Source of the DNA: Fen-183 sp036504335
Lineage (GTDB): Bacteria; Acidobacteriota; Thermoanaerobaculia; UBA5066
DNA length: 64,000 nt
Direction of reading: 5' to 3'
Assembly (NCBI GenBank): GCA_036504335.1
Contig: DASXVJ010000014.1
Span: forward strand, 62,001-126,000
Shown piece after piece: positions 35,855 to 44,663 of this stretch. Made by a program: the position numbers and the translations under genes. The notes beneath the pieces were generated by a model. The model did no database searches, was not told where the DNA came from, and worked only from the letters and a program-made list of their open reading frames with translations. The number at the start of each line of letters is the position of its first letter. Positions within the stretch are counted from its first letter, which is position 1.

Positions 35855-36829
35855 ATGAAAGCGATCCGCGTCCACGCTCCGGGCGGCCCCGAAGCGCTGC
35901 ATTACGAAGACGTCCCCGATCCGACGCCGAAGGCCGGCGAGGCGCTCGTCAGGGTCGAGGCCGCCGGGGTCAACTTCATCGAGGTCTACTTCCGCACGGG
36001 CGTCTACAAGCCGGCCGCGTATCCGTTCACGCCCGGCGGCGAGGCCGCGGGCGTGGTCGTGGCCGTCGGGCCCGGCGTCACGGAGGTCGCACCGGGCGAC
36101 CGCGTCGCGACCGTCAACGCGCAGGGCGCGTACGCCGGGCGCACTCTCGTCGCCGCGACGCGCCTCGTGCGCGTGCCGGACGGCGTCACGGCGCGGCAGG
36201 CCGCCGCCGCGATCCTGCAGGGCATGACGGCACATTACCTCGCGACGTCGACGCGCCCGCTCGGCCCCGGCGACGCGTGCCTCGTCCACGCCGCAGCGGG
36301 CGGCGTGGGACTCCTTCTGTGTGCGATCGCGAAGAAGCGCGGTGCCCGCGTCATCGGCACCGTCTCGACGCCGGAGAAGGCCGCGCTCGCGCGCGCGGCC
36401 GGCGCCGACGAGGTCATCCTCTACACCGAGCAGGATTTCGTGGCCGAGACGAAACGGCTGACGGGCGGCAAGGGCGTCGCGGCCGTCTTCGACTCCGTGG
36501 GCAAGACGACGTTCGAGAAGGGTCTCGACGTTCTCGTCCCGCGCGGGACGATGGCGCTCTTCGGGCAGTCGAGCGGGGCGGCCCCCGCCATCGACCCGCA
36601 GATCCTGAACGCGAAGGGCTCGATCTTCCTGACGCGTCCGTCGCTCTTCGCCTACGTCGCGTCGCGCGAGGAGCTGCTCGCGCGGGCCGCGGACGTCCTC
36701 GGCTGGCTCAAGGATGGCTCGCTCCCGCTCCGGATCGACCGCGAGCTTCCGCTGGCCGCCGCCGCCGCCGCCCACCGTGCGCTCGAGGGGCGCGAGACGG
36801 CCGGCAAGATTCTCCTGATCCCGGACTGA
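35855..36829 (+). CDS. Quinone oxidoreductase (zinc-independent medium-chain dehydrogenase/reductase)
   Basis: A 324-residue NADPH-dependent reductase of the QOR family. Its N-terminus (MKAIRVHAPGGPEALHYEDVPDPTPKAGEALV) and GVNFIEVYFRTGVY are diagnostic. The nucleotide-binding motif is VHAAAGGVGLLLCAIAKKRGARVIGTV, with AAGGVG in place of GxGxxG. There are no zinc-ligand cysteines. It reduces quinones or enones in the cytoplasm. It has its own leaderless-type start and converges on the diguanylate cyclase gene. Confidence 0.94.
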   Translation: MKAIRVHAPGGPEALHYEDVPDPTPKAGEALVRVEAAGVNFIEVYFRTGVYKPAAYPFTPGGEAAGVVVAVGPGVTEVAPGDRVATVNAQGAYAGRTLVAATRLVRVPDGVTARQAAAAILQGMTAHYLATSTRPLGPGDACLVHAAAGGVGLLLCAIAKKRGARVIGTVSTPEKAALARAAGADEVILYTEQDFVAETKRLTGGKGVAAVFDSVGKTTFEKGLDVLVPRGTMALFGQSSGAAPAIDPQILNAKGSIFLTRPSLFAYVASREELLARAADVLGWLKDGSLPLRIDRELPLAAAAAAHRALEGRETAGKILLIPD

Positions 36830-36834
36830 GCGCG

Positions 36835-37692
36835 TCAGCCTTCGCGGTGCTCGAGCGCGGGCGTGATCAGACCCGCGGCCTCGGCCTCGTCCGGCTTGCG
36901 GAGGACGCGAACGGCCCCGGGCTCGCCGTGGAGGGAAATCGCGGCCTCGAGGGCCTCGTCGTTCACGCGCCAGCCGCACGCGAGGTTCCCGCCGGCGGCC
37001 TTCGCGCGCCGGAGCGCGCCGCTCGCGAGCTGGAGGTGGTCGCGGAAGGAGGCGAGGTGCGGCCGTGCGCGCATGAGCGGCTCGACCGAGAAGCCGATCG
37101 AGATCGTGACGGGCTTCGCGCCCTCGCCGGGGCCGGCCTTCACCCACGAGGCGACGGCGTGCCTCAGTCGCACGGCGAGGGCGCCGGCCTCTCCGCCGAA
37201 CCGCACGCGCGCGACGACGAGGAATTCGTCGCCGCTCCAGCGGGCGACGACCGTGCCGCCGCGCACGGAGGCGGAGATCGCGTCCGCGACGGCCTGGAGG
37301 ACCGCGTCGCCGCCCTCGCCCCCGAAGGCGTCGTTGACGTCGTCGAGCCCGTCGACGTCCGCGAGAAGGATCGCGACGCACTCGGTCCGCTGCTCGGGGT
37401 CGCGCACGGGCTTGCGCGCCGGCGCGAGGAGCATCCCGATCGCCGCCTCGACGAAGCGCGGGTTCTTGAGGCCCGTGAGCTGGTCCGTGAGGGAGGTCTC
37501 GGCGAGGAGGGCGTTCGACTGCTCGAGCTCGGCCGTCTTCTCCCTCAGCTCGAGAGTCTTCTCTCTCAGCTCGCGCGTGAGCTCCCGTTCGCGGCGAACG
37601 AGGCGGGACACGCGATACCGATGGAGCAGCCACGCCCCCAGGGCGAGGGCGGCCGCGGCGAGAGCCCAGAGAGCGCTGGACGGGAACGTCAT
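36835..37692 (-). CDS. Membrane-anchored GGDEF diguanylate cyclase (SGDEF variant)
   Basis: A 285-residue protein. A single N-terminal membrane helix (ALWALAAAALALGAWLLHRY) is followed by a coiled coil with the tandem repeat ELREKTLELREKTAELEQ and then a GGDEF domain. TDQLTGLKNPRF and ADVDGLDDVND are the metal-binding and nucleotide-binding segments; the signature loop reads WSGDEFLVV, so the first Gly is Ser. Some SGDEF proteins are active. The inhibitory RxxD site is not evident. It would make cyclic di-GMP at the inner membrane. A phosphodiesterase is not nearby. Confidence 0.87.
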   Translation of the reverse strand: MTFPSSALWALAAAALALGAWLLHRYRVSRLVRRERELTRELREKTLELREKTAELEQSNALLAETSLTDQLTGLKNPRFVEAAIGMLLAPARKPVRDPEQRTECVAILLADVDGLDDVNDAFGGEGGDAVLQAVADAISASVRGGTVVARWSGDEFLVVARVRFGGEAGALAVRLRHAVASWVKAGPGEGAKPVTISIGFSVEPLMRARPHLASFRDHLQLASGALRRAKAAGGNLACGWRVNDEALEAAISLHGEPGAVRVLRKPDEAEAAGLITPALEHREG

Positions 37693-37751
37693 GGCGTGCG
37701 GGTCGGTTGCGTTATTGGATCACGAACGGACGCTTCGCGCCCGCCCGGAGG

Positions 37752-38735
37752 TCACGTGAAGCCGCGGACGCCGTGCGGCCGGTACGGCGCCTCGACGGCC
37801 GCGACCTCGTCGTCCGAGAGGACGGTGTCGACGGCCTTCAGCGCGGCTTCGAGGTGCTCGATCTTCGTCGCCCCGACGATGGGCGCGGTGACGCCCGGCC
37901 GCGAGAGGAGCCAGGCGAGCGCGACCTCCGCCGGAGGGCACCCGCGGGCCGCGGCGACGCTTCGGACGGCTGCGATGACGTCCTCGTCGGACGGGGAGTC
38001 GTAGAGCCTGCCCGTGTAGTCGTCGGCGGCGCCGCGCGGCGTCGTGGCGGCGGCCTGCGCGCTCGCGCGCGTGCCGGCGAGGAGGCCGCGGGCGAGCGGC
38101 GACCACGGGATCACGGCGATCCCTGTCTCGCGGCAGAGCGGCAGCATCTCGCGCTCCTCCTCGCGGTAAAGAAGGTTGTAGTGGTTCTGCATGGAGGCGA
38201 AGCGCGCCCAGCCGCGCGCGTCCGAGAGCGCGAGCGCCCTGGCGAACTTGTACGCCGGGCCCGAGCTGGCGCCGATGTAGCGCACCTTGCCCTGCGTCGC
38301 GAGCTGGTCGAGCGCCGCGAGCGTCTCGTCGACCGGCACGGAGCCGTCCCAGCGGTGAATCTGGTAGAGGTCGATCGTCTCGACGCCGAGGCGTTTCAGG
38401 CTCGCCTCGCAGCCCTGCACGACGTGCTTCCTCGTGAGGCCGCCCATGTTCGGGCCGTCCGTCATCGGGAAGTGGACCTTCGTCGCGAGGACGATCTCCT
38501 CCATCCGCCCGTATTTCCGGAGCGCGCGGCCCGTGACCTCCTCGCTGGCGCCGAGCGAGTACATGTCGGCGGTGTCGAAGAAATTGACGCCGGCCTCGAT
38601 CGCGCGGCGGAAGAACGGCTGGGCCTGCTCTTCCGTGAGCACCCACGGGCGCCACGCGGGCGTCCCGTACGACATGCACCCGAGCGCGAGGCGCGAGACC
38701 GTGACGCCGGTCGAGCCGAGGGTCGTGTACTTCAC
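37752..38735 (-). CDS. Aldo/keto reductase
   Basis: A 327-residue NADPH-dependent oxidoreductase with a TIM-barrel fold. It has MKYTTLGSTGVTVSRLALGCMSYG at the N-terminus. The catalytic tetrad is visible as NFFDTADMYS (Asp, Tyr), VLATKVHFP (Lys) and LYQIHRWD (His). The C-terminal cofactor region is PIVGATKIEHLEAAL. The ending PYRPHGVRGF resembles the YajO/Tas-like branch. Substrate unknown. It starts 4 nt after the S9 peptidase stop and is probably the second gene of that transcript. Confidence 0.93.
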   Translation of the reverse strand: MKYTTLGSTGVTVSRLALGCMSYGTPAWRPWVLTEEQAQPFFRRAIEAGVNFFDTADMYSLGASEEVTGRALRKYGRMEEIVLATKVHFPMTDGPNMGGLTRKHVVQGCEASLKRLGVETIDLYQIHRWDGSVPVDETLAALDQLATQGKVRYIGASSGPAYKFARALALSDARGWARFASMQNHYNLLYREEEREMLPLCRETGIAVIPWSPLARGLLAGTRASAQAAATTPRGAADDYTGRLYDSPSDEDVIAAVRSVAAARGCPPAEVALAWLLSRPGVTAPIVGATKIEHLEAALKAVDTVLSDDEVAAVEAPYRPHGVRGFT

Positions 38736-38739
38736 GGGC

Positions 38740-40803
38740 CTACTTCATCCAGCGGGCGAACCACCCGAGAACCTCGGAGTACCAGAGCTTCGCGTTCGGC
38801 CCCTTCAGGACCCAGTGGTTCTCGTCGGGGAAGTAGACGAGCCGCGCCGGGACGCCCTTGGCCGTGAGCGTTCCGTAGAACTCGAGGCCCTGCCCGATCG
38901 GCACGCGATAGTCCCTCTCGCCGTGCAGGATGAGCACGGGCGTCCTGAACGCGGCCGCGTAGCGGTTCGGGCTCCACTTCTCCACGGCGTCGCGGTTCGT
39001 GTACGGCGTGCCGCCGTAGGAGTGGTGCCGCCCGTACGTCGCGTCCGACGCGAACTGCGCCATGAGGTCGTAGACCCCCGCGTGCGAGACGAGACACTTG
39101 AAACGGTCCGTGTGGCCCGCGATCCAGTTCACGAGGAAACCGCCGTACGAGCCGCCGGCCGCGGCCATGCGCATCGGATCCACGCGGCCCTGCGCGATGA
39201 GAACGTCGGTCGACTTCATGACGTCCGTGAACGGCTTGTCCGGGTGCGCGCCGAGGATCGACTCGACCCATTTCTGCCCGAAGCTCGACGAGCCGTGGAA
39301 GTTCACCATCGCGACGACGTATCCGGGCGCCGCGAACGCGTGCGGGTGCCAGCGGAAGGAGAACGCGTCCCCGAACGTGCCGACGGGCCCGCCGTGGATC
39401 AGCTGGACGAGCGGGTACTTCTTCCCGGACTCGGCGTCCGGCGGCGCCACGACGAACATCTGGACCTCGTCGCCGGCGGCGCCCTTGAACGTGACGTCCT
39501 CGACCGCGCCGAGGTTCCACGAGGCGGCGAGCGCGTCGTTGACGTGCGTGAGCATCCGGAACGCCGTCCCGTCGAGCTTCACGGCAGCGACCTCGGGGGG
39601 ATGGTTGAGGTCGTGGCGCAGGAAGACGACCTCGCCGCCCGGCGTGACGGACGGCCCCGCGGCCGTGCCGCCCTTCCAGACGAGGCGCGGCGTCCCGCCG
39701 GCGACGGGAATCGCGTAGAGGTTCGTCCGCGCGCGCGCCTCGGCCGTGAAGACGATGGACTTTCCGTCCTTCGCGAACGCCCACCCCGCGGAGGAGCTTT
39801 CCCAGCCGTCGGTGAGCAGCGTGACCCGGCCCGTCGCGACGTCGAGGAGCGCGAGGCGGGTGTAGTCGGGCCAGCCGTCGGCCTTGAGCTGCGCGCCGAA
39901 CGCGATCGTCTTCCCGTCCGGCGAGAAGACCGGGTTCACGTCCTCGCCCCCGCGGGCGGGCGTGAGGTTCTTCGCCTCGCCGCCGGCGGCGGGAACGACG
40001 AACAGGTCCCAGTTGAGCGTCGTGTACGGCTCGGAAGTGCTGTTCGCGGCGAAGACGACGGACTTCCCGTCCGGCGCGACGTCGAAGGAGCCGCCCTCGT
40101 CGAGGCCGAGGGTGCGCTTGCTCCCGGGCGTAAGGTCCGTGACCTTCCTCGTCGCGACGTCCACGACGAAGAGGTGCGGGTACTCGCCGTCCGTGAGCCA
40201 GTGGTCCCAGTAGCGGAAGAGGCGGTTCTCGCTCGTGCGCGCCTTGACGGGGTTCTTCTCACGCTTCTCGAGAGCCTTCTTCGTCTCCTCGGGCGACTCC
40301 GCGCCCGCGACGATGTTCGCGAGGAACGCGATTTTCGTGCCGTCCGGGAACCATTTCGGGTTCGTGACGGCGGTCGGCATCTCCGTCAGGCGCTCCGGCT
40401 CGCCGCCGTCGAGCGGCAGGACGTAAAGCTGCGCCGCGGCGTCGCCCTCGCGCTTCGAGAGGAAGGCGAGGCGTTTGCCATCGGGGCTGAAGGCCGGCGA
40501 CGTGTCGGAGGCCTTGTTCGCCGTCAGTCGGCGCGAGACGCCTGAGGCGACGTCCACGAGCCAGATGTCGGCGTTCGCCTTCATCTCGTCGCCCTCGTAG
40601 GCGGTCACCGCGTACGCGGCGCGCGCGCCGTCGGGGGAGAGGACGGGCGTCCCCACGCGCTTGACGGCCCAGAGGTCGTCCACGCCGAACGCCTTCTTCG
40701 CGGGGGCTGCGGCGGGGGCGTCGGCGGCGCGCGCGGCCGGCGCGAGCGCGAGCGCGGTGAGGAGAGCGGCGAGAACGGCGGGGCGGGGACGCAGTGTGCG
40801 CAT
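38740..40803 (-). CDS. S9-family prolyl oligopeptidase / acylaminoacyl-peptidase-like, periplasmic
   Basis: A 687-residue serine peptidase with a signal peptide (VLAALLTALALAPAARA). A WD40-like beta-propeller holds repeats such as SPAFSPDGKRLAFLSKREGD and NPVFSPDGKTIAFGAQ. The C-terminal alpha/beta hydrolase has the nucleophile elbow AAAGGSYGGFLVNW (Ser near residue 554), LHGERDYRVPIGQG (Asp) and FPDENHWVLKG (His). The oxyanion-type HGGPVGTFGDAFSFRWH precedes it. It trims peptides outside the cytoplasm. ATG 40803 was preferred over an upstream in-frame start because GAGAAT lies 6 nt before it. Confidence 0.93.
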   Translation of the reverse strand: MRTLRPRPAVLAALLTALALAPAARAADAPAAAPAKKAFGVDDLWAVKRVGTPVLSPDGARAAYAVTAYEGDEMKANADIWLVDVASGVSRRLTANKASDTSPAFSPDGKRLAFLSKREGDAAAQLYVLPLDGGEPERLTEMPTAVTNPKWFPDGTKIAFLANIVAGAESPEETKKALEKREKNPVKARTSENRLFRYWDHWLTDGEYPHLFVVDVATRKVTDLTPGSKRTLGLDEGGSFDVAPDGKSVVFAANSTSEPYTTLNWDLFVVPAAGGEAKNLTPARGGEDVNPVFSPDGKTIAFGAQLKADGWPDYTRLALLDVATGRVTLLTDGWESSSAGWAFAKDGKSIVFTAEARARTNLYAIPVAGGTPRLVWKGGTAAGPSVTPGGEVVFLRHDLNHPPEVAAVKLDGTAFRMLTHVNDALAASWNLGAVEDVTFKGAAGDEVQMFVVAPPDAESGKKYPLVQLIHGGPVGTFGDAFSFRWHPHAFAAPGYVVAMVNFHGSSSFGQKWVESILGAHPDKPFTDVMKSTDVLIAQGRVDPMRMAAAGGSYGGFLVNWIAGHTDRFKCLVSHAGVYDLMAQFASDATYGRHHSYGGTPYTNRDAVEKWSPNRYAAAFRTPVLILHGERDYRVPIGQGLEFYGTLTAKGVPARLVYFPDENHWVLKGPNAKLWYSEVLGWFARWMK

Positions 40804-40809
40804 GGCGCG

Positions 40810-40815
40810 ATTCTC
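40810..40815 (-). promoter_or_regulatory. -10-like element GAGAAT, leaderless start
   Basis: On the minus strand TGCGAGAAT ends 6 nt before the ATG at 40803. It would drive the S9 peptidase and aldo/keto reductase genes. Confidence 0.5.
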
Positions 40816-40854
40816 GCACCCGCGCACGGCAGCCCAGCAGGGGAGACGTTGAGT

Positions 40855-43425
40855 CTACTCGGGAATTCCGGGCACGAACGACCCGTCGTCCGTCCCCTGC
40901 CCGGGCCGGGGTCCGTCGTTCACGACGGCGTAGGCGCCGAACCGCACAGGTGCATAGGGGGCAAGCGGGGTCACACGCGCCCACGCCCGGGTCGTACCGG
41001 GCGCGAGGTCGAGGAGAACTGAATTGAGCTGCCTCAATTCGTTGGCGGCGAGAACGAGGTCGTCACGGGAGGCGACGAGGCCCCCCGTCTCGCCGTCTAC
41101 GATTTCGAGCCTGTACGTCATCGGACCCGAGACGAGGTTCACGATCCCGAGGTTGGTGCGCGTCGTCGTGGTTTGCCTGAGATCCGGCACGACGGCGGAA
41201 TATGCGTTGAGAGGATCCTGCGGTTTCGCGAGCTCAAAGACTCCATAGGATGGCCCTCCGGCGGCGCCACTTGAAACCCGGATCCCCGCAAAAATCTGCG
41301 GGTATCCCGAGGCGCGCAGGGCAAGCGGACTCGTGACGTTCGCGCCCGCCGCGGGAGCGCCCGGAAGGCCGCGCCTGCGAAGTTCCGCAAAGAAATCCGT
41401 CACGTAGAACGTCTCGCCCGGAGCGAGAGTCTGTTCGAAGACCGTTCCGGTCGACGCGAGCGTCACCTGCAGAGTCATCGGGTCGAGGCCAGGATTCGTC
41501 GCGACGAATTCCGTGGCGTATCGGGCGGTCTGGACGGCGCTCGGAACGACCCAGAAGATGTTGAACGCGGCGACTTCGGGGACCGCCGGGACGAACGACC
41601 CGTCGCCGCTCACGGAGTCGTTTACGGTCGCCCAGGCGAGATAGGGGGCCGTTCCGGCAATCCGCGTGACGCGCGCCCAGCCACGTGGGGACGAAAGCCC
41701 GGCCGTGGCCAGAACACGACCGATCTGTGAGAAGCAGCCGGGTTGAAGCGCGACATCCGGCAGCGTCACAGGGGACAAGGAGCCGTCGGCCGCGTGGATC
41801 TCCACGCGCAGCGTGACCGGGCCGTCGGCCGCAGAGCCCGCGTTCACGAATGCGAGGTTCGACCGGTCTTTCGAGGTTTCCGTCAGCCACGGCAGGATGG
41901 ACGGCCCTCGAAGGAGCGATACGAAGGGCGACGCGGCAAACGCGACGCCGGCGCCCCCGGGCGTCGTGGTCCTGACGCCGGCGTGGACGGCGCCCGGTGA
42001 CGAAGCTCCGGTCACTTCGACACGCAGCGTGCCGATCACATTTCCTTCTGCCGCAATCGGAAGGCCCGCGGCGCGGAGGAAGCCCACGGCCGAGGGCGTG
42101 AAGAACTGCCGGCCCGGCGCGAGGTCCGTCTCGACGGTTCCGCTGCCGGCCCCCGTGGACGCCGTGTATCGAAGGGTCGCATGGGCGGCAGTCGTCCCTG
42201 AGTTCGTCAGGAGCAGGTCGGAGTCGAAGCGCGAACCGAGGAGCCCGGTCGTGGAGAGCAGGACCGGCACCACCGCGACATCAGTCCTTACGCCGGAGCT
42301 GCCGAATATCTGGATGCGGTCCGCGCCCGCGCCGGCGAACTCCGTCCTGCCGTCCCCATACCAGTCGACCGCACCGAAGAAGGTCATGTGGGTGTTCGGA
42401 AGGGTCTGCCTGCTCTCGGTGAACGTGCCCCCGACGAGTTTCCAGATCGAGGCGTGGGTGCTCCAGATCGAAACGTAAGGGGATCCGCTATGTGTCTGTT
42501 CCCGGAACACGATCTCGAGTCGACCGTCGCCGTCTACGTCGTAAAGGAACGGGGGGTCTGCAGACTCGCTGGCTCCGATGCTGGCGAGCAAGTGGAAGTT
42601 CCCTCCGCCGTCGTTCTTGTAAACGGATATGGGAAATGGAGGGAAGCGGTCGAAGGTCCGGAACACGATCTCAGGGAGGCCATCCCCGTCGAGATCCGCG
42701 AGGATCGGCACCTGCGGGTTGTAGGAGGCGAGGTTCGCGCTCGAGAGCGTGAACGAACCGTCTCCCGCGCTTCGCCAGACCGACACCGGGCCCCGGCCCG
42801 AGGCGACGACGAGGTCAGCGCGTCCGTCCCCGTCGATATCGCCGGCCGTCATGCTCCCCACACCGCAGCAGGTCGTCACGGTCGTGACGCGAGGGGGTGC
42901 GAACGCGAAAGCGCCCGTCGAGAGAAAGCACGTGAGAACGGCCGCCGGGATCTGATCCGCCTGCACGGCAACGAGGTCTATTCGACCATCGCCATTGACG
43001 TCGCCCGCCGTGAGGAAGTACGGCTTGAAGCTCGTCGTGAGCGTCGCCGCCGGAACGAAATGCCCCACCCCATCGCCTTTCAGAAACTCGATCCGGTTAG
43101 CGCCCGGGATCGCAACGTCCAGAAGCCCGTCGCCGTCGAAATCGGCGAACACTCCAATTGCGTTTGTTTCCACGCCGTCGGGCAGGGTGGAAATGATCGG
43201 CTCCGAAACCCGCCCGACCGGCCAAACCCGGATCGAATGCGTGGTCGTCGCGAGGTTCACGATGAACTTTGGACCGTTCTTCGCGAGGAGGAGGACGACG
43301 GCACGCGGCTGGCTCGAATCGGCGACGGCGCCCGGGAGCTCGGCGACGACGGACAGATCCTGCGCAAAGACTGAGACGGCCTGGAGGAAGGCAAACGTCG
43401 CGGCGAGCCGAACGAACGGACGCAT
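40855..43425 (-). CDS. Secreted FG-GAP/VCBS-repeat protein with duplicated C-terminal domain
   Basis: A 856-residue protein with a signal peptide (LAATFAFLQAVSVFA). Residues about 70-370 form an integrin-like FG-GAP/VCBS propeller; calcium-binding loops are seen in FADFDGDGLLDVAI, GDVNGDGRIDLVAV, GDIDGDGRADLVVA, ADLDGDGLPEIVF and YDVDGDGRLEIVF. The remainder holds strand-rich domains. Two related units of about 95 residues each end in DGSFVPAVPE or DGSFVPGIPE and share NLxxVNxxSGP and ARAWARVT-like segments. Its base composition is milder than that of neighbours. Probably a cell-surface or secreted adhesin-like protein. Confidence 0.82.
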   Translation of the reverse strand: MRPFVRLAATFAFLQAVSVFAQDLSVVAELPGAVADSSQPRAVVLLLAKNGPKFIVNLATTTHSIRVWPVGRVSEPIISTLPDGVETNAIGVFADFDGDGLLDVAIPGANRIEFLKGDGVGHFVPAATLTTSFKPYFLTAGDVNGDGRIDLVAVQADQIPAAVLTCFLSTGAFAFAPPRVTTVTTCCGVGSMTAGDIDGDGRADLVVASGRGPVSVWRSAGDGSFTLSSANLASYNPQVPILADLDGDGLPEIVFRTFDRFPPFPISVYKNDGGGNFHLLASIGASESADPPFLYDVDGDGRLEIVFREQTHSGSPYVSIWSTHASIWKLVGGTFTESRQTLPNTHMTFFGAVDWYGDGRTEFAGAGADRIQIFGSSGVRTDVAVVPVLLSTTGLLGSRFDSDLLLTNSGTTAAHATLRYTASTGAGSGTVETDLAPGRQFFTPSAVGFLRAAGLPIAAEGNVIGTLRVEVTGASSPGAVHAGVRTTTPGGAGVAFAASPFVSLLRGPSILPWLTETSKDRSNLAFVNAGSAADGPVTLRVEIHAADGSLSPVTLPDVALQPGCFSQIGRVLATAGLSSPRGWARVTRIAGTAPYLAWATVNDSVSGDGSFVPAVPEVAAFNIFWVVPSAVQTARYATEFVATNPGLDPMTLQVTLASTGTVFEQTLAPGETFYVTDFFAELRRRGLPGAPAAGANVTSPLALRASGYPQIFAGIRVSSGAAGGPSYGVFELAKPQDPLNAYSAVVPDLRQTTTTRTNLGIVNLVSGPMTYRLEIVDGETGGLVASRDDLVLAANELRQLNSVLLDLAPGTTRAWARVTPLAPYAPVRFGAYAVVNDGPRPGQGTDDGSFVPGIPE

Positions 43426-43484
43426 CTTCTACTCGGAAGTGTCCGATGCGCCGCAGCACCTAACACGCGACGGACGGGAGCGTG

Positions 43485-43513
43485 TTGGAGCGTTCTCCTC
43501 TCAGCGATAGGAT
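43485..43513 (+). promoter_or_regulatory. Canonical-looking promoter TTGGAG-17-TAGGAT
   Basis: TTGGAG at 43485-43490 and TAGGAT at 43508-43513 are separated by 17 nt. This one has a leader of about 22 nt with GAGAGGAGG before the ATG at 43542, contrasting with the leaderless class. Confidence 0.45.
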
Positions 43514-43541
43514 CCGTCCGACCAATCGAGAGGAGGACTCC

Positions 43542-44261
43542 ATGTCGAGCGTTCCGCCGCCCGGATCCGGATATCCGCCGCCGCCGCCACCACCGCCGCA
43601 GGGCCCGCCGCCGGTCATGCCCTCCGGCCCCGGCCTCGCCTGGGAGACGCAGGCGATCGGCCCCGAGTCGTTTTTCGACACCGCCAAGCTCTTCATCACG
43701 GCGCCCGACCAGGCCTGGGCGCGCACGCGCGAGACGGGCGATTACACGCGCCCGCTGCTCTTCGCGGTGATCATCGCGTGGGTGGGCGCCATCTTCAACG
43801 CCGTCTGGGGCACGATGTTCGGGGCCGGCCTGATGAAGATGCTGCCGGCCCAGTACAGCCGCTTCGGGGCGATGGGAATGGGCGGCGGCGGCCTTCTCGC
43901 GAACATCATCCTCGCGCCGATCTTCATCGTCTGCGGGCTCTTCATCGGCAGCGCGATCTTCCACGTCTCGTTCATGATCGTGGGAGCGCTCGCGGGCTCG
44001 AAGTCGCAGTTCGAGGGGACGTTCCGCGTCGTGTCGTACTCGTCGATCGCGCACATCGCCTACGTGATCCCGTTCGTCGGCGGGCTCGTGGCGCTCGTCT
44101 GGCGGATCTACCTGATGATGCTGGGCGTCCAGCAGCTCCACAAGGCGAACCAGGGCAAGGCGCTGATGGGGATCCTGCTGCCCGTCGTCCTGTGCTGCGG
44201 CTGCGCCGCGATCGGGATGATCTTCGCCGGGGCGGCGCTCTTCTCGGCCTTCAACCGGTAG
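43542..44261 (+). CDS. Yip1-family-like membrane protein
   Basis: A 239-residue protein. A Pro/Gly-rich cytoplasmic N-terminus (PPPGSGYPPPPPPPPQGPPP) is followed by four to five hydrophobic helices. The segment DTAKLFITAPDQAWART, the loop SKSQFEGTFRVVSYSS and the closing VWRIYLMMLGVQQLHKANQGKAL match the Yip1/DUF1282-type domain of bacterial inner-membrane proteins. The role is not established in bacteria. A strong GAGAGGAGG ribosome-binding site precedes the ATG. The DUF2752 gene begins 2 nt after its stop. Confidence 0.82.
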   Translation: MSSVPPPGSGYPPPPPPPPQGPPPVMPSGPGLAWETQAIGPESFFDTAKLFITAPDQAWARTRETGDYTRPLLFAVIIAWVGAIFNAVWGTMFGAGLMKMLPAQYSRFGAMGMGGGGLLANIILAPIFIVCGLFIGSAIFHVSFMIVGALAGSKSQFEGTFRVVSYSSIAHIAYVIPFVGGLVALVWRIYLMMLGVQQLHKANQGKALMGILLPVVLCCGCAAIGMIFAGAALFSAFNR

Positions 44262-44262
44262 C

Positions 44263-44640
44263 GTGGCCCCCGGACGCCAGCTCGCGTTTCTCTGGGGCGG
44301 CGCGGCGCTCGCCTGCGCCGCGGCCGCCCCCTTCGCGCGCGACCTCGCGGCGGGCGCGCCCGTCTGTGCGTTCCGCGCGATCACGGGCGTCCCGTGCCCG
44401 ACATGCGGCGGGACGCGAGCGCTCCTGGCGCTCGCGCGGCTCGACGCCGGAGCAGCTCTCGCGTGGAACCCGCTCGTGACGCTCGGCGTGGCGGTCTTTT
44501 TCCTCGGCGGGCTCGTCGCGCTCGTCCGCGCGCTGCGCGGCCTGGGCGTCCCGGATGCTCCGCCTCCTCGCTGGGCCGGCGCGGCCGCGGGCCTCGCCCT
44601 CGCGGCGAACTGGGCGTTCGTGGTTCTGACCGGGCGCTGA
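44263..44640 (+). CDS. DUF2752 membrane protein
   Basis: A 125-residue protein starting at GTG with three hydrophobic helices. The family hallmark CPTCGGTRALLALARLD near residue 44 is followed by the NP motif (LAWNPLVTLG). The cysteine pair may bind a metal or form a disulfide. Function unknown. It lies 2 nt downstream of the Yip1-like gene, a pairing that recurs in many genomes as a two-gene unit by my recollection. Confidence 0.85.
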   Translation: MAPGRQLAFLWGGAALACAAAAPFARDLAAGAPVCAFRAITGVPCPTCGGTRALLALARLDAGAALAWNPLVTLGVAVFFLGGLVALVRALRGLGVPDAPPPRWAGAAAGLALAANWAFVVLTGR

Positions 44641-44642
44641 CG

Positions 44643-44663
44643 CGTCAGGCCCGCGGCCTGACG
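44643..44663. terminator. Inverted repeat between convergent genes
   Basis: CGTCAGGC and GCCTGACG with a CCGCG loop form an 8-bp stem just past the DUF2752 stop. It overlaps the end of rfbD. No T-run follows on either strand, so it may terminate in a factor-assisted way or act as a stabiliser. Confidence 0.35.

Noticed and set aside
33487..35856. 789-aa open frame on the minus strand opposite the FN3 protein
   Set aside because: Composition is that of an antisense shadow; the plus strand carries a signal peptide and recognisable domains.
43530..43620. CCG-rich simple repeat in the Yip1-like gene
   Set aside because: It only encodes a poly-Pro cytoplasmic tail, common in this family.
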